A stretch of 64,000 nt of DNA. Origin: Glycine soja (taxonomy: Eukaryota; Streptophyta; Magnoliopsida; Fabales; Fabaceae). The notes below the pieces were generated by a model, which was given only the letters and a program-made list of their open reading frames with translations, was not told the DNA's origin and did no database searches. The DNA lies in NCBI RefSeq assembly GCF_004193775.1, contig NC_041009.1:45563534-45627533 (forward strand). The letters run 5' to 3'. The position numbers and the translations under genes were made by a program. Below, one piece after another: positions 47,124 to 62,175 of the stretch (position 1 is its first letter; the number at the start of each line of letters is the position of its first letter).

Positions 47124-50100
47124 TTATTGAGAGGAATCTACATGTACATAAAAACTGGCTGCCACTATCAGATAGCAAAGAATAAGCATTAGTCCTTTGA
47201 AGTAATTAGCAGTTCCTTCCTGCAAATGCATAATAAATATCAGTGTTGTCTCTTCAGTCTTCACCATACTAATAATCAAGTCATTGTTAACATTCGTAAT
47301 ACCATACTTTTAATTTTCATTCTTTTTTTTTATGTTTGAATACAAACCTGTAACATGAAGGCGACAACTATAACAGTAAGAAATAGTACTGCAGTCTCAA
47401 AAAGTTGAAAGTTTAAGTCCATAGGGTGCCCTGTTATCCAGCCAATAACAACACAAAATGGTATCTGCATAATGAAAAGGAAAATGTGAACGAAATGAAA
47501 TTTCACACACTAGATTTTTGTTATAACTTATAAGGAGGAATTTATGAATGAAAAAACCAGATGACAGTCCATTAATGCTGCATCAAACCATCTTCTACTA
47601 CTTATAGGAAGAAACTGAATATATTCAGTTGTTTCATCACTTGGTTTCGATCCTACTATTATGTTATATGTTACTCCTACTAAATTTTGCTTTCTCTTAT
47701 TTGGACATCATGCAAATATTTCAGCATATTGTACTCCTCAGAAAAATGCATCTCTAAAATTCTGTGTGCAAAACTCTACCTTAATTCTACCTGAATATAT
47801 GCAAGTATGCATGCTTAGATACATAAGAAAGCAAAGACTGTCACACATACTTGCATGAAAACTGAAATTAGAAAAAGCATTTTATATTTACCATAGCAAC
47901 AGTAATTCTATATAGTAATTCAATCTCATCCATACAATATAAATATATAATACTTGCCACAAACATAGATATCTGTGTGGATGACCCAATTGCTACTCCT
48001 AAGGAAATGTCCTGCAAGAATACAACTTATTAATATGAATATATATGGGAACACATGTGTGAATACAAGAACTGAAACCTCACAAGTTTATCTTTCATGG
48101 CAAACATTATAGCACTGGCATGTTCAGCTGCATTCCCCACTAGTGGAAGCAATATGACACTAATAAATGCTACTGGAATTTCCCATGCCGTAGATGCTCC
48201 CTGTAACAAATAGAAATTTTATTTCTTAGAAAAATGTCCTAAAAAGAACAACACAGAAATAAGAAATTTCATATAATAATAAACATTTGATGATACCTTA
48301 GAGAAGTCATCTTTCTTGTAAAAATATACAAAGGACAAATGGCATTTCATTTGAAAAGCAAGCCAAAAACTTGAATGACCTCAAATAGGTAAGCACAAAG
48401 GCAAGGATGAAGGAAGAACAAGATAAACTGCTTGAACCGCTTAAGGACAACAGCCGGAGACAGCTAGAATTTGGAAGGTCTAGATTCTTGTCAGAAAATG
48501 GGAGTGAGTATTTGGACTTGTTAGAAATCAGTTAGGTTGACAGTTATTATGTTGTAGTAGGTTCTTAAATCGTAAAGGCTATAACAGATCTCTACCCAAT
48601 AATAAGGCAACATCTCCCTAGAAGAGTTCTCTCTCCTTATTCCCAATTGAATTGCATATTCACTTCTCTCTTCATGCAATTCTGATTATCTCTCTCCCCT
48701 TGGGAACCTCTCACAAAATCAACATCACCTAGTGGACAAAAATAGTTTACCTATCTAATGCTGACAAACATGTGTCATCCTCATTCTTCGGACATTGTTA
48801 ACGATGACACACAACTTAGTGCTTGCCAGGCCAGCTTTTTAAGACTTGCATAAATATATAAACATGATATACTGAGTAGGAAATATATTATCAGGCTGAA
48901 AGGTAAACTCTGAAGGGAATCTATTTCAATTTAACTACCTTCTAACAAAAAATGTGAATATTATCCCCACCTCTATAGCGCCAACCAAATATTCTGACAG
49001 GATTGATATCCAAGCAGTCATAACCGAAAGCCAGATTATTGTTTCCCATTTAGAAATATCTGAAGATTCATCATCATTTGAGTTGTTTCCATTCTGACCC
49101 TCATCCTGAATTCATATCATGTTTCCACAAACTGGTGAGCAAATATGTTCTGTCAAGCATTTACAGGAAATATGATAATAATATTGAATGTCAAGCATTA
49201 ACAACCAAGCCTTGCCTTATCCCAATAATGAACATCAAGCATACTAGAAAAATTATTGGTGAGTTGCAAAAAGAGTTAAAAAGAACGTTTATAAGTTATT
49301 TAATCAATAAAGAATTAATAATTTACTATGCTTATTTCTATGGGCGAAAAATTTCTCAAGATAGTTAATCATCCTCCTGCATTTGGTCACTTCACTCTCA
49401 GGCTATAATTTTGAGGGAAGTGAGACAAATAATTTTCATAATAATTTCCAGGAATAAAAATACGAATCAATCTGAATTCTTAAAGATCAAAACAAAGTTC
49501 AGAACTGGATGGAAATTGTCATCTTCCTACATTCAATCCCCCTCCCAAGAATGAGCAGAAATGCCAGACAAATCTATTGGAATATATGGGGCATAGCATA
49601 ATATGCAAGAGGAAAACCCAAAATCTATTAGAAATGGACCGGACTTTTAACCTCAAGTCATATTCGTAGCTGAAATAGGACATCTTAACAGAAACAATAA
49701 ATGAGAATTAGTAAGGGAACCACACGTTTGAATATATATCAAATTCTACTTGTTTTCAATCTTGATTGATATACATCAAACTTGTGTTATCTAAGTCTAG
49801 AATCTAAATATCACTTTGCTGTCTGCTCGTTTAGATTAAAGAGCATCCATTCGGTCCAAAACCTATTAATAAGCATGTGTCACAGTTCCTATTCATAACA
49901 AAATTATGATTGTGATTACATAAGAAAATCAATAATATCACATGGCATACCACATATCCACAAACAAAAGAATGACTGAGAAAAAGGAAACTTGATATAA
50001 GACTGCCAACCTCGTTCACAGAGACGTAGAGATTTCTTTGACTTTTTAACTGAAAAAATAGGTATGCAACATAAGCCACAAGCATAATGCTGCTGCTGAA

Positions 50101-52217
50101 TCTTGAAAGTGACAACTCTGACTTCCCAACATGGACCTCAGTGTGAGTGTAGTGTAGAACAGCAGGAAAAAGTATGCCCATGACTGCCATTAGCAATAAT
50201 CCTGAGTTCACGGAAGCAGCTGCCTACATGGTAAATTGAATCAGCTACAGGTAATACAAAATGAAACTAAGGAACATAATAAAAAAGACAGAAATTAACA
50301 TGTCTACCTTGTTAAACACTTGCTCCTTCTCGTGATTAACAATCCCGCTACATAAGAATGCACACCCAAGCACCAGTAACATATTGGACAAAATTGAACC
50401 CAGCAAAGAGAGCTGGACAACGCGTGTCATTCCACTTTTCAGTGCATATATTGAGATGATCAGTTCTGTTGCATTTCCAAATGTAGCATTTAAAAGACCC
50501 CCAACTGTAAGATACAATATTATGAAATTAGAAATAAACCACACCACAAGCATATGACTAACAACAAAATAGAAGAGTGAACCACTTAGATAATGCATCT
50601 GGCATCTGCATGCAGATATTAAAACCATATACCATCACAAAAAACAATGGAAGGTTGAAATGAGAAACCGGATCAATATTTTCCAATGAAATATAACATG
50701 TAAAAAAGATAATTGAAATTTAAGAGATACTTGTACAAATAGTTAGTCATAGAGACACATAAAAGCATCTCCTAAACTGGTCATAAAAACACATCATATT
50801 AACAACTCAAAATTTACACTTTAACTTATCTCACTGAATGTTCTAGATTGATTTAAAAGAAGATAGACTTAGTAGAATGCTACTACTTTACCAGTATCTC
50901 CAGTGTAAAACGCCAGCTGCCTATACAAGACCAAGAAAAGGATAACATCAGAGCATATAAAGTGAAAATCTTGAGCAAAATCTTAAATAGTACGTGTACT
51001 ATTACTCGGTAGCATAACCTAACCGCTCCGCCAGAGGCATTATCCCCAACAAACTCAGACCAAAGACCCAACCCTGCAGTCCACCTTCACAAATCAATAT
51101 AAGATATTCAATCTAAAGTGCCGGAAAGTTAAGAATTGTTTGAAGTCCAACTCACAAGATGACCAGTCAACTTCTGTACAAGAATTGCAAGAGGCCCAAA
51201 AGGCATAAGCAAGTTGAGTTTGTTAGAAAAGACTACAACTTGTATGCTCCTGTAAATCATACCCGCCAACGTTTCATGATGGACAGTCCGAGATTCTCCA
51301 GAATGTGATCCATGTACATCCATCAGACTCGATTCTGACGGGTGAAAATTTATTTCGGAGTCAAAAGGAACTTCATCGTCTGTCCTATACATTGCTCTTC
51401 CATTCGGACTACCCATCTGTGACACAAACAGTGGACATTGTCTAGATTTTAGACAAGTCGTTGACTGAATGCTTCATCATACCACTATCTTTACACAAGT
51501 ATTTCCAACAATATATTTGTTTGGTAACTGACAAGTTGATTATTTACAAAATGTTTGAAGGGAAACATTCATTAAAACAAAATAAAAAGGGGAAAATTTA
51601 CAATCAAACATTATTGAACTTGAATTTGAAAAAGAAAAAGAAAAGTATCTGCCACATTTGAATTTATAATGAAATGTGTCTTTTTTCCAACCACCAAGTA
51701 AGGCTCTTACAGAGAGGATTCACAAACCATCATTTTTCCAATGAAAAGCACAAACTGTTAATAGGCATTGTCATACAACTTGAATATCCAAAAATGCATA
51801 AATAGAGAAGTTCTTACTTCTTACAAAAACAAAATAAAACATTCATAAACACCAACAAACTACGGAAACTCCTATTTGACTACAAATTGTGGTAACATAA
51901 ATTAAAAATACTAACCCTATTGAAAATTTAAAAGAAATTTACAAAGGATATGCCACAATGGGGAAAAGATCACACCTTGCAAGTCTCAGACAAATCATCT
52001 AAGAATCCGGATGCACTGCAATGAAGAGATTGAATATTAGGGGAGAAAAATAAAACATATATATATATATATATATAAGTTGCTAGGCAAAAAGAATTAA
52101 ATACTAACATTCAAAGACAAGACATGACAGAGAAAAAAAAAATTAATTCATCAAATTTTAAGAGTCCAATCCAAGTACTTACACACGAGTAGGTTTCACT
52201 TCAATTGGAGTCTCCAT
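47124..52217 (-). CDS. CAX-type vacuolar cation/proton exchanger, copy 2 (intact)
   Basis: Twelve exons on the minus strand: 52217-52183, 52015-51976, 51416-51156, 51073-51006, 50920-50892, 50504-50308, 50223-50011, 49105-48971, 48200-48084, 48011-47958, 47464-47348, 47219-47124; 453 residues. It is expected to load Ca2+ or other divalent cations into the vacuole in exchange for protons. The N-terminal region [11 protein letters not shown] precedes the usual hydrophilic leader. Both signature motifs are intact: GNATELI (about residues 154-160) and GNAAEHA (about 348-354), each with its conserved Glu. An acidic loop (about 282-300, NDDESSD) separates the two halves as in plant CAX. The leader recalls the CAX2/CAX5 subgroup, but this is tentative. 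One intron uses a GC donor (GTG|GCAAGTATT at 47957) where copy 1 has GT. Confidence 0.93.
52057..52077. repeat. (TA)n tract
   Basis: About ten TA units in intron 1 of CAX copy 2. Confidence 0.8.
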
Positions 52218-55200
52218 TTTTTTGTATAACTCAAATGGGCATAAAGTAACCAAATTGCCACCAGAATAATTATTATGGCAGTAATTATTTCAGTTTTGTG
52301 TGGAAAGAGTGAAAGAGAAAACAAGTGTTTTTTTTTTGTGTTGGGTGAGTTTCAGTTTCAGTTTTGCTGTGCGTTTTAGGTTTGGCTCAAATGTCTTCTG
52401 CGGCCGTTTTCTTTCTTAACAGTTAGTTAACACGCATTTCTCATTTTTTGTATTGGTCGTTGTCATTAGTTTTGTTTTGTCAACTGAAAACGATTTTAGG
52501 ACACTGCATCATCATTGGTTTCATGTTGATTCCAAACCTTGATTTAACTTTGACTTTATGCCATGGTAAAACCTGGATGGAGGAAAAATATATACTAATT
52601 CCGTTATTATTTATAAAACATAATCAACAAAAAAATTTAATTTTTGTTGACTTATTATAAGATTTTATTTAATTTTTTTTTGTTATGTATTAATTAATTT
52701 TTTATTAAAACATTACTTTAAATTCTCTCCTCTGAAAATTGAAGAATATGGATAGGTTTCCAATAAAATTAAGAATAAATTTTAAAAGTATTATAATTAT
52801 AGACAAATTTAATATTAATAATCAAATTAAATAACTTTTTTTATTACTTTTATTATATTGGGGTTTTAGGAATAGAATGATTTTTTTTGTAGGGACTAGG
52901 AAGAAATGAATGTAAATTTTTTTGGTAGAAGAATAGTTTTTTATTAAATCACAACAAAAAGATTAGAACTTGTATATATTACCCAAACTCTCTACCATTA
53001 AGCAATATTCTAGTGGTGTAGAAATAATAGAATAAGACAATATGCAATTAAATCGTGTACCGCTGCTTAGCTGTATCAGTTTCCTTAATTATGATCTATA
53101 GATTGTTCAAAGTTTCTTTATTATTGTATTGATTGACTTTATATTATTGACCATTTTATATTTTATAAATTAATTACACTATTAAATTAATATTCAAATA
53201 TTTACTTAACATTAATTTGATTTTTGAAAAATTATAATATTTAATAAGTATTTTGGAAAGAAAAAAAATAGATTTTAGACAATAAGAACTGTTATTATAC
53301 TATAAGGAACTGACTTGGTGTTCCAAAATCCTGAAAGATCAAATTGATCATGAGTGAAAGAATTGTTATACATATTATAATGATAAAATAAGAATGAAAA
53401 TATTAAATTTGTAAAATTGAGATAAAAATATATTTACTCCCCTCTTCGAAAAAGAATTGAATCATAATTTATACTTTGAACTTATGCAAATGTATAATAA
53501 TAAAGTAATTGTAATAACAATTTTTATATTGGAAAATATTATTTTGTAATAAAATAATATTTCATAATTTTATTTTACTGGCATTATTAATTTTTATCAT
53601 AATAATTATATGTATTTGCATGTGTGTCACAAGAGAAAAAAAATAATTGGTTAATAGTCTTTCTAGCCTCTGAAATTTAAGACTATAAGTTTTTGTCCTT
53701 GTATTCTTTCAAATACCCAAATTTTAATTTCTAAAATCATAAGTTTTCATCTGCTACAATGTTAGTTTTAGGGATTGAAATTGGTTATTGAGACAAAAAA
53801 AAAAATCGTAAAAGTCAGAAATAAAAAAACATTTTTCAAAAACTAAAAACACCATTAACCCATAAAAAATTATTTAAAGTAATATTTAGCTCAACTATTT
53901 TAGGCTTAAAAGCTACTTGGGGTAGGCAATGTATGTATTGAAGGAACATCTATCTATATAGATTACAATATATTGAATATAAATAGATGAAATAGTTGAT
54001 TAAACCAAATAAACATTATAGCCTCAGCAGCTTGTTTGGTTAATCTTATTCAAACATAAAACACTTTTAATTGGAATTGCTCTAGACCTGTCACCTTTGG
54101 AGCCAATATTGGATTTTGCTTCTATACTTTTTTTTTCAGGGAATTTCTATTCTCATCTCCTTGTTTTCCATTCTCCCCCAGATTTTTCAAAAAACTGTAA
54201 AGTGACACAATTACCTCTCCTCATTTCCCTATACTGGCCTTCCCTTTCCCTTCTGCCTTGTACCTTTGGCATTTGGTTGCAACAAAAACATAATTCATGG
54301 AAGGAAGACATTTATCTTACTGGCTTATGAAAAGGAAGAAAATATAAATAATATAAAGTTAACTTGTAAATTGACTGAAACCGAAAAATATGAACATCCC
54401 TTTAAATCAAACACTTTTGTGGCATACCTTGTATGGTAGCCTTTTCCACTAATACTTTTGGTGTCTCTAGACATATTTCAATTCATTTGACTTTTCTTGT
54501 TATAGGTGCGACTTCAGAAAGGAATGAACCCTCCATTTTCTTTGTGATTATCATTTATCTCGGCGTGTGTGGAAACAACAACTAAAGCTTGATTTAGGAA
54601 AAGACTTGTCACTTCAGATTGTAACCAATGGTTGCATAGCATTCATGGACCTCTTTTTGCTAGCTGCTACTTGCTGGACTCTTTGGGAGGCCAAGGAATT
54701 CATCAATTTTCCACGATAAAATCTTGAGATGTCTTTCTTGTTAACTACTCCTTGTACAAGTCCTTACACGTGGTAAGACCAATCTCTTTAGTAGTGTAGT
54801 GACCACAGAAATAGGTATAATTGGTAAGGGCTAGCTAATTACTAACATTCCATATCTCTCTTTCACAACTCACGTACGTAACGGGGTGACATTATGCATC
54901 AAAAATTAAAATGAAGAGTAATAAAGAGATTACTACGGAATTTTGTCTTGGATCAGAATTCATATATTATAATTTTGAAAAATTATTAAAATGGAATCTA
55001 ACGTGGGATTACTTTAAATCATTTTCAACGTAGAATGTATAATATGAGAGGTCTAACTTAACTTCAAAAGGTAGTTCAAAAAATAAAGATTGTCCCTCAT
55101 TTATATATTTTAACGTGAGATTATTTTTAGCCGATATGAAACTTAGATTATTTTCAACATCACTTAATTAAATTAATAAAAAAGGAAAAAGTTGTAGATT

Positions 55201-58184
55201 TATTTAAGACTTGGCACAAGTGATGCCAGCTCATGCCACAGCTCACAGCTCTGGTGAATGGTCGTGTACAAGACTCGTGCTACACCTCCCCAATTAGAAT
55301 TTACATTTCAAATTCACTATTTGATTTCACATATAATATAGCGTTGCTATGAAATAATAAAATTACTATATGTTAATAATGTTATTAACATCACTTCTCA
55401 ATAAAAACTTTTTTATTTATAATTTTCTAAGGATCTTGCCGGTTAATACTTATCTTCTCTCAATCTATATCATCATATCATACTCATGCATGCTTAGTTT
55501 CCAGAAGTTCTAATGTGTTTAACTTAATTAATTTCTTTTGGCATTAAAAATTAAACTTTTTATATTTTTTTAATACCCCCCTTCTAATATAGACTTTTGG
55601 TTGAGATTGTATAGTCAACAATAATTTAAGATTAATTCCATCAAAATTAATTTTACCTAACTTTAATTTTTCCTGTACTATAACATGCATTTTTCGTCAA
55701 TTAGCTAGTTAGGATTAAGTGCGTGTCAATTAATGCACCAAAAAAAAAAAGTGCGTGTCAATTAACAAACCAAAAGATGAGAGGGAGAGCACCACTATGA
55801 GTCTATGCATGACAGATCATTATCCAACCTATTCGAACTCCAAGAGTTCAATGCCTTCATTTTCCCTTAAATAAAATAAGAGTAGGCAGGTATGTAGCCC
55901 TTAACAAAAATTTAAAATGTTTTTTTTTTTACTGAAAAAAATTTAAAATGTTAGCAATATATATTTTTTAATGCATCTAATACTAAGAGAACAAGAACTC
56001 AAAATAAATAAATAAAAAATCTATATAGAAATTAAAAACAATGTTTTAACATAATGCATTTAATGATCTTATCAAAACTCTTACTAATTATGTTTCTTTA
56101 TAAACGACAAATATTAACTATTGAGTATAGAGTAAGTGTAAATTATTAAATTATTTTTACACTGCTATCTAATTAAAGATTGACATGTACTATGAATTTT
56201 TTTTTTATAAAAATTACTTTAAAAATTATATTTATTATGCTTTCTGATTGATTAATAATATAATTTTTTATTAACAACATAAAATTAAAAACTCTAATTT
56301 CTTTCATTGAAAATATACGTATATGTATGTTGGATACAGATTTTCTGCGGCTGAAAAAAATAATTATATATAGAAGATACAGTTGCCTCTTTTCCCATCT
56401 ATATTTTTTTTCTTCTTTAAAGTAAATTTTTCTATTAATATTTATTTATGTAAAATATAAATCAATACAGCTGAGAATGAGATGCATGCAGTTTCTATTC
56501 AAATACAAAGTGCAGGAGATCTTGATCCAGACATTGTCATAGCATAGTATATATCATTACCTTACCATACCATTGACGAATATTTATTTTCTTGACATAA
56601 CTTGGTTGGAAAATTATCCTTCCTCCTAAATGATTTTTCAATCAACTAAACGTGGTTAGGTTGGAACCTCCCAATCAAAGCATCCTTGAATTCTTGCATG
56701 TCAAGATTGGGTCATGGCACATATACGAGTCCCACCATTGGTACCAAACTACCAAAAGTTAGTTAATATCTTCCTTCCAAGCTATATATCACTACTACTT
56801 CTAACCACTGCATTCCCTTGCTCTCTTTTATTCCTTTTCATGCATACCCTTTTAATGAGTGGTCTGCTATCATAAACCTTCCTTCGTCATTTATCACAAT
56901 GGTTCTTCAATAGTTTTAGTTAAATGTTTGGAAAATATGTTTTCTGATTTTTAATGTTTTCTCTATAGCCATTGTTCTTGATTAAGGATTTGTTGATGAT
57001 ATATAGTTTGACTTTCAAAGGTCTGATTACTCTTATACACGTACAAACAGACACATGTACACTATCCCATATAGGAAGTGATTACATTGGTAATATATAT
57101 TATAAGTATATTACAGGTTTATTAATTTGAAGTATTAAGTTATATATTAAAATGCAAGTAATGATATTTATATAATATTTGAAATTATTGTCAGTTTGTT
57201 AGTTAAATTAAATTACATGCATAAAGGGAGACATTAAATGTATTTTCTTATACAATTTTAATTAATATTTTAATTGATAATTTTACAATTCATAAAAAGA
57301 ATAAAATGAAAATAAATGAGTTATAGAACTTAGATCTAAAATTTATTTACACCGTCCTAGGACTTTGTTAAGTGACTTTATTTTTTATATTTAACCCATC
57401 TTTTTTCAAATTTGAATCATATAAAAAAAATTAAAAAAGTAAATTTTTACTTACAAGTTTTAACATAGTTGTATTTTAAGACTAGAATTTAAAATTACTA
57501 ATTACTAATAATTAAAACAAAATAGTTTCCTATCAATTGGTTTATATACTAGACGGTTAACATTATTTTAAAATAATAATAAAAACTACAATAATAGTTT
57601 TCATATTTAACAATATCTTGAACCAAAGTCTTGTTTTCGTTACAAATGCCATGTGCACACATTTTTCTTTGTCTTTTGGTCTCTAAAAAGTGGGTCATAG
57701 GTGTTCCGTTGCGTTTGGTATAACAAATATTTCATTCGCTTGCTTTTAATTGTTCAATTATATACAATCAACTCACATGATTGTGCTGGTGCCACCAAAT
57801 TAATTCATTATCCTTATCCTTTCTCTCTCACTTTCTTTGGGGCTTTAATCCTTTCTTTAGTAATCTATGAGATGGTCATGTGAATTATTATTATATATAC
57901 CTAAATTACAGATTATCGAGCCAGATCACTAGATTGTAACAACCGAAAGCTATATCGAACTAATGCATTTTTCACAAATCTTCTTGGTTCAATCTGAGAA
58001 GTTTCATTTAAATAAGAGAATTAAAATTTACAGATAAATATTAAAGAGGACTAACATTATAATTTTGGCCATTAAATTTAAATTTTTTTTTTTTGTTGCC
58101 TATTATGTAAATCCTTCTAGAAATCCTGGCATGTGCGAAAAACACTGTGTAGCAATGGGCGTGTAGCGCCCACAGATATATTAT

Positions 58185-58211
58185 ATTAATTAATTAATTA
58201 ATTAATTAATT
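58185..58211. repeat. (ATTA)n microsatellite
   Basis: Twenty-seven bases of uninterrupted ATTA units next to a GC-richer patch (TGTGGCGGTGGGGTC). Confidence 0.9.
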
Positions 58212-59373
58212 GTGGCGGTGGGGTCACTGACATTCCGTATATCTCTCTCAGTTTCCAATTGAAAGTCACATCACTGCACAGTGTGACAAAATCATCGAAA
58301 ACTAAAAACAAAGAAAAGAAAAATATTTTGAGTAGTGAGAAGAGCTTCTAGAAGGAAACCTCTCTCCTTCCTTCACCCATCCATAGCAATTAGCAACAAA
58401 AATAATTGATGATTTCATGTAGTTTAATAATCTTCTTTTTTTTAATACATATTGAATAAAATATGACGACTTAGCAAGAATCTAGCTGTGACAAATGAAG
58501 TGTTGCCAGATCATGCAAAGTTGGTGAATGGTCCTGTTCGCACTTGGTGATTCGGCTCTAAAGTAGAATCTTCATTTTTTTAATTCACATGTCTGATTTG
58601 ACAGAATGCGACACTGAGTAGCAAAGAATATTTTGTATCATTTTTTTGGAATTAATCTGATTTCAACTTCAACCCTAAAGTTTGACTCATACCTGGAACG
58701 ACTTAGTAAAGTTTTGTTTGGATATATTGAACTTTTTTAAGAGATTATTTTAGTAACTAATCATATGCTTCTTTTTTTTTTTTTTTTTTTATCTCTACCA
58801 GCTTCCACCCAACATTTGGTACTTGACATTCTTGTTTTAGACCAACATGAATTAATTATATAAAACAAGTTTTATATTCAGATATATATATAAGATGGAA
58901 TATAGTTTTAACATAATTTATTTCGTTTAAACATTTTTTTATAATAAAAATATAATTTATAATAATTATTTTTTTATTTAATCACAAATCATCAGGTATA
59001 TAAGTTTATTAATTTTTATAATAATTAACTTAAGTCATACCAATAATATTTTTTATTCATTGATAATATAAAATTTTAAACTAATAATACATATGTAATT
59101 ATTAAACTCTTCTTCAAAATAATGTTGTCTTTTACTCTTTACTCTTTAAGTGCAGTCATAAACTCGTAATTCCGTTTCAAAAAATGTGCAGTGGTAATTC
59201 GACTACTTTCTTGAAATCACATATATATTTTTTAATAAAATCAAAGTATGCTTTTTTTATTTTGAAAAATCAATGAAAAATATACATTATTTTTATTAAA
59301 TAATAGAAGTAGTAACTTCTATTTTTTTATTTCCTTTGACAAATACTCTGCATAGAAAATTTGAATTGATTGA

Positions 59374-59394
59374 CGGTGTAAAATCTCTACACCG
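59374..59394. repeat. Short inverted repeat CGGTGTA / TACACCG
   Basis: Seven-base perfect arms with a 7-base spacer in AT-rich intergenic DNA; could be a terminus of a decayed MITE. Confidence 0.5.
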
Positions 59395-62165
59395 ACAATA
59401 TATAACAATGAAACTGTTTTTTAAAATTATAATTTTTCATTCTCCAAAAAAATTATATTTTTTCATGATTTGATCCAATAATAATAATTCATGATTATTC
59501 TTACTTTCTCATAATAAGTCTTCTCACTTAATATATTCCTTATATAAGCAGCTAGAGAACATGGTTTTGGTTACTTTTTCTTCTCTTTTTTTTTTTTTGA
59601 AAGGCGATTCTGCTTACCTAATTATATTATATATGATTTACAACCTTATTCGTTACTAGCTATTAATAATGTTGAGTCTGAGATATTAATTTTCCGATCT
59701 TAAAATGTAAATAGCTATGAATATAGCGTCAAGCATTCATAATAGCCTTAGTATATAGATGGAAGTTTATATATTATTAGCAACATTTGTTTATATCTTT
59801 TCTTTTTTGTTACAATATCTGCATTAATTACTTTATTCTCTTAAACTTATCCTTTTATGTTTAACGATAGTGAACTTTGATTCCATGCCTAAAATCTGAA
59901 AACCATTCATTATTATTTATGTTACGTAGCTGAGTTACAGGAATCACATGACATGCACGATAAAATATGGAAATTAAATACAAATTATACAATCAATTGC
60001 AGCTATCATAAAGTGTACGTCGATCACGCGAAATTTATATTTCGGGTCAAAAAAAGGAACCCAGTATCTCCTTCGGATAATTAATTAATTGGAAAACTTG
60101 TAATTCTTTTAAAAATAAATTCATATTTTGTTATTTAAAAAGTAAGTTTTTATTACTCGGTCTCATCAAAATTAATTTGTATAAATTTTATAAGAAAAAA
60201 AATTATGCACTTACACGATCATTCCATCACAATTATGATAATTTTTTTTTTACTTTTAAAATAATTATTTTAAAGTAATTTAAATAATAATTTATGATTA
60301 AATGAAAATATAAAACTGTAAATAAATATATGTTAAACTCAAATTTTATTCCTTTTAATATATATACATATCAAACCGTCAATAATAAAACTGTAACCAT
60401 AATGATTAAATATTAACCGCTAGTATTCAAATATAATAAAATTTCAATATTGAGTTATTATACTTTATTTACATATTGACATATTGTGCATTTTCAAATA
60501 TATAATGCTTGAATATAAGGTCCTGATGATATTCGATTTTAAAATTGGTATTAAAATGTTTTATAATCAATCATATTCAATATTATGATATTATAGGGTT
60601 GGTTTAGAGCAGCATTCTTTTGAGAATTTTTTTTTAGTGGTGAGAGATTTTGTTTAGTGTGAAATGCATTTACTTTGCGAAACTAAATTTTTTTAAAAAT
60701 TAAAATTGAATTTTGAAAATTAATGATGACAAATGATGTTTTTAAACTGAAATTTGTTGTTGATAGTTGATACGTCTAATGAAGTTTTGTTCGTGACATA
60801 GATGTGTTGAATTGTATTTCAATTCTATGACTAAAATCAATTATAAATAAATTTAATAATCAATATTTTATTGACTTTTTTTGGATCACCTTGCGTATAC
60901 ATTTTCAAAAATATTTATTTTCACATTAAGATGTATATATTTTCAATAAATTAAATGTATCTATATATCTTTGACTTTTTCACATAAATCATGAAGTGAA
61001 CAAAAATAATGTATTATCATAATTTAAAATATTAGTTATACCTAAAGCGAACTATTAAAGAAAACCTTCGTATAATCATTATGAAAGTCATCGATCATTG
61101 AAAAATAAGTCAACTGATATTTAAATCTGTCTTAGACTATCATGATCATGTCAAAAACAACAAGACTAAAACAGCAACTAGAAAAAAAAATTCTTTATGC
61201 ATAAGAACCTAAAAAGTATATATAAGTAAAATATTAAAATTGTTTGCAATAATTTACATGTATAGTTTAGTTTACTTTAGATTGTAATGGGAAACAAAAA
61301 ATTGACAACCCAGAAGAATTTGTCTATCATTTAACAAAAAGGAAGGTATGCAAAGTGCGAGCTTGCCAATTAACAAAAGAAAAGTATTATGATTCCCTAA
61401 GAAACACAATTGAAGAGGAATACAAAGCATGCATGAGAGGGAGAGCACCACTTTGAAAGATCATTATTCAACCAATCCCAACTCCAATTGTCCACTGCCT
61501 TCACTCAAATCATGAAGACCAGCTAGCCCTTCAAAAAAATCTAAATATGTAAAACCATGCATGCATGTCTCTTTAAAACCCAAATGTTTTTATTTAAAGC
61601 ATTTACTTTTAAGAAATTTCAAAACTTTAAAGTATTTTAATTTATTTATAATTAAAATAATTAGCACTGTACATTGAAATTCTTCATTGTTTTTTTTAAA
61701 TATAATTGAAGCTTGTATAATTAATTATTTTTTTCTTCGATACTCGAGAGCCAATATACAAATAAAATATAGACAAAAGTCGAATAAATATTTATTGTAT
61801 TGTTTTCTAATCAGAATTGAGCTTTCATCTCTATAATTTATGTTATTTTTTATGCAAACCTTTACTACCACCCAAACTATTGAAATAAAACTTTAATTCT
61901 AATTAAAGATTAACATAAAAAAACTCCATCTAAACTACTTTCATTAAAAAGTCAAAAACTGAAACTAAATCATTAAAAATATTATTACATAAAAATCACA
62001 AAATATACTTATTGCATTAATAATTTTTTATCCTCCAATCATTGATCTTTAGTATTAGTATATACATTAGGATAGAACAATAAACAATTGATCATAAAAA
62101 TATTAAAAAAATTGCAAGAAAGTATATGTGGATCCGTACTGTTGTAACATTCCTACAAATTTGGG

Positions 62166-62175
62166 CTTCTAGAAG
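62166..62175 (+). promoter_or_regulatory. Heat-shock-element-like palindrome
   Basis: CTTCTAGAAG contains the paired TTC/GAA units of a heat shock element, about 150 bp upstream of the TATA box of the J-protein gene. Only two units are perfect; a consensus element has three or more, so control by heat shock factors is only suggested. Confidence 0.35.

Larger units (their letters stand above)
52218..62165. other. Ten-kilobase AT-rich intergenic region
   Basis: No supported gene. The first 300 bp are the 5' flank of CAX copy 2. The rest is AT-rich with many homopolymer runs, an (ATTA)n tract at 58185-58211 and small inverted repeats such as 59374-59394. A related segment occurs twice (about 55745-55870 and 61350-61510: GAGAGGGAGAGCACCACT, then GATCATTAT(C/T)CAACC), a diverged dispersed duplication. 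Short frames at 54097-54330 and 57701-57883 match no family I recognise. Confidence 0.5.

Noticed and set aside
54097..54330. 77-codon plus-strand frame
   Set aside because: No family recognised and no supporting promoter or splice structure.
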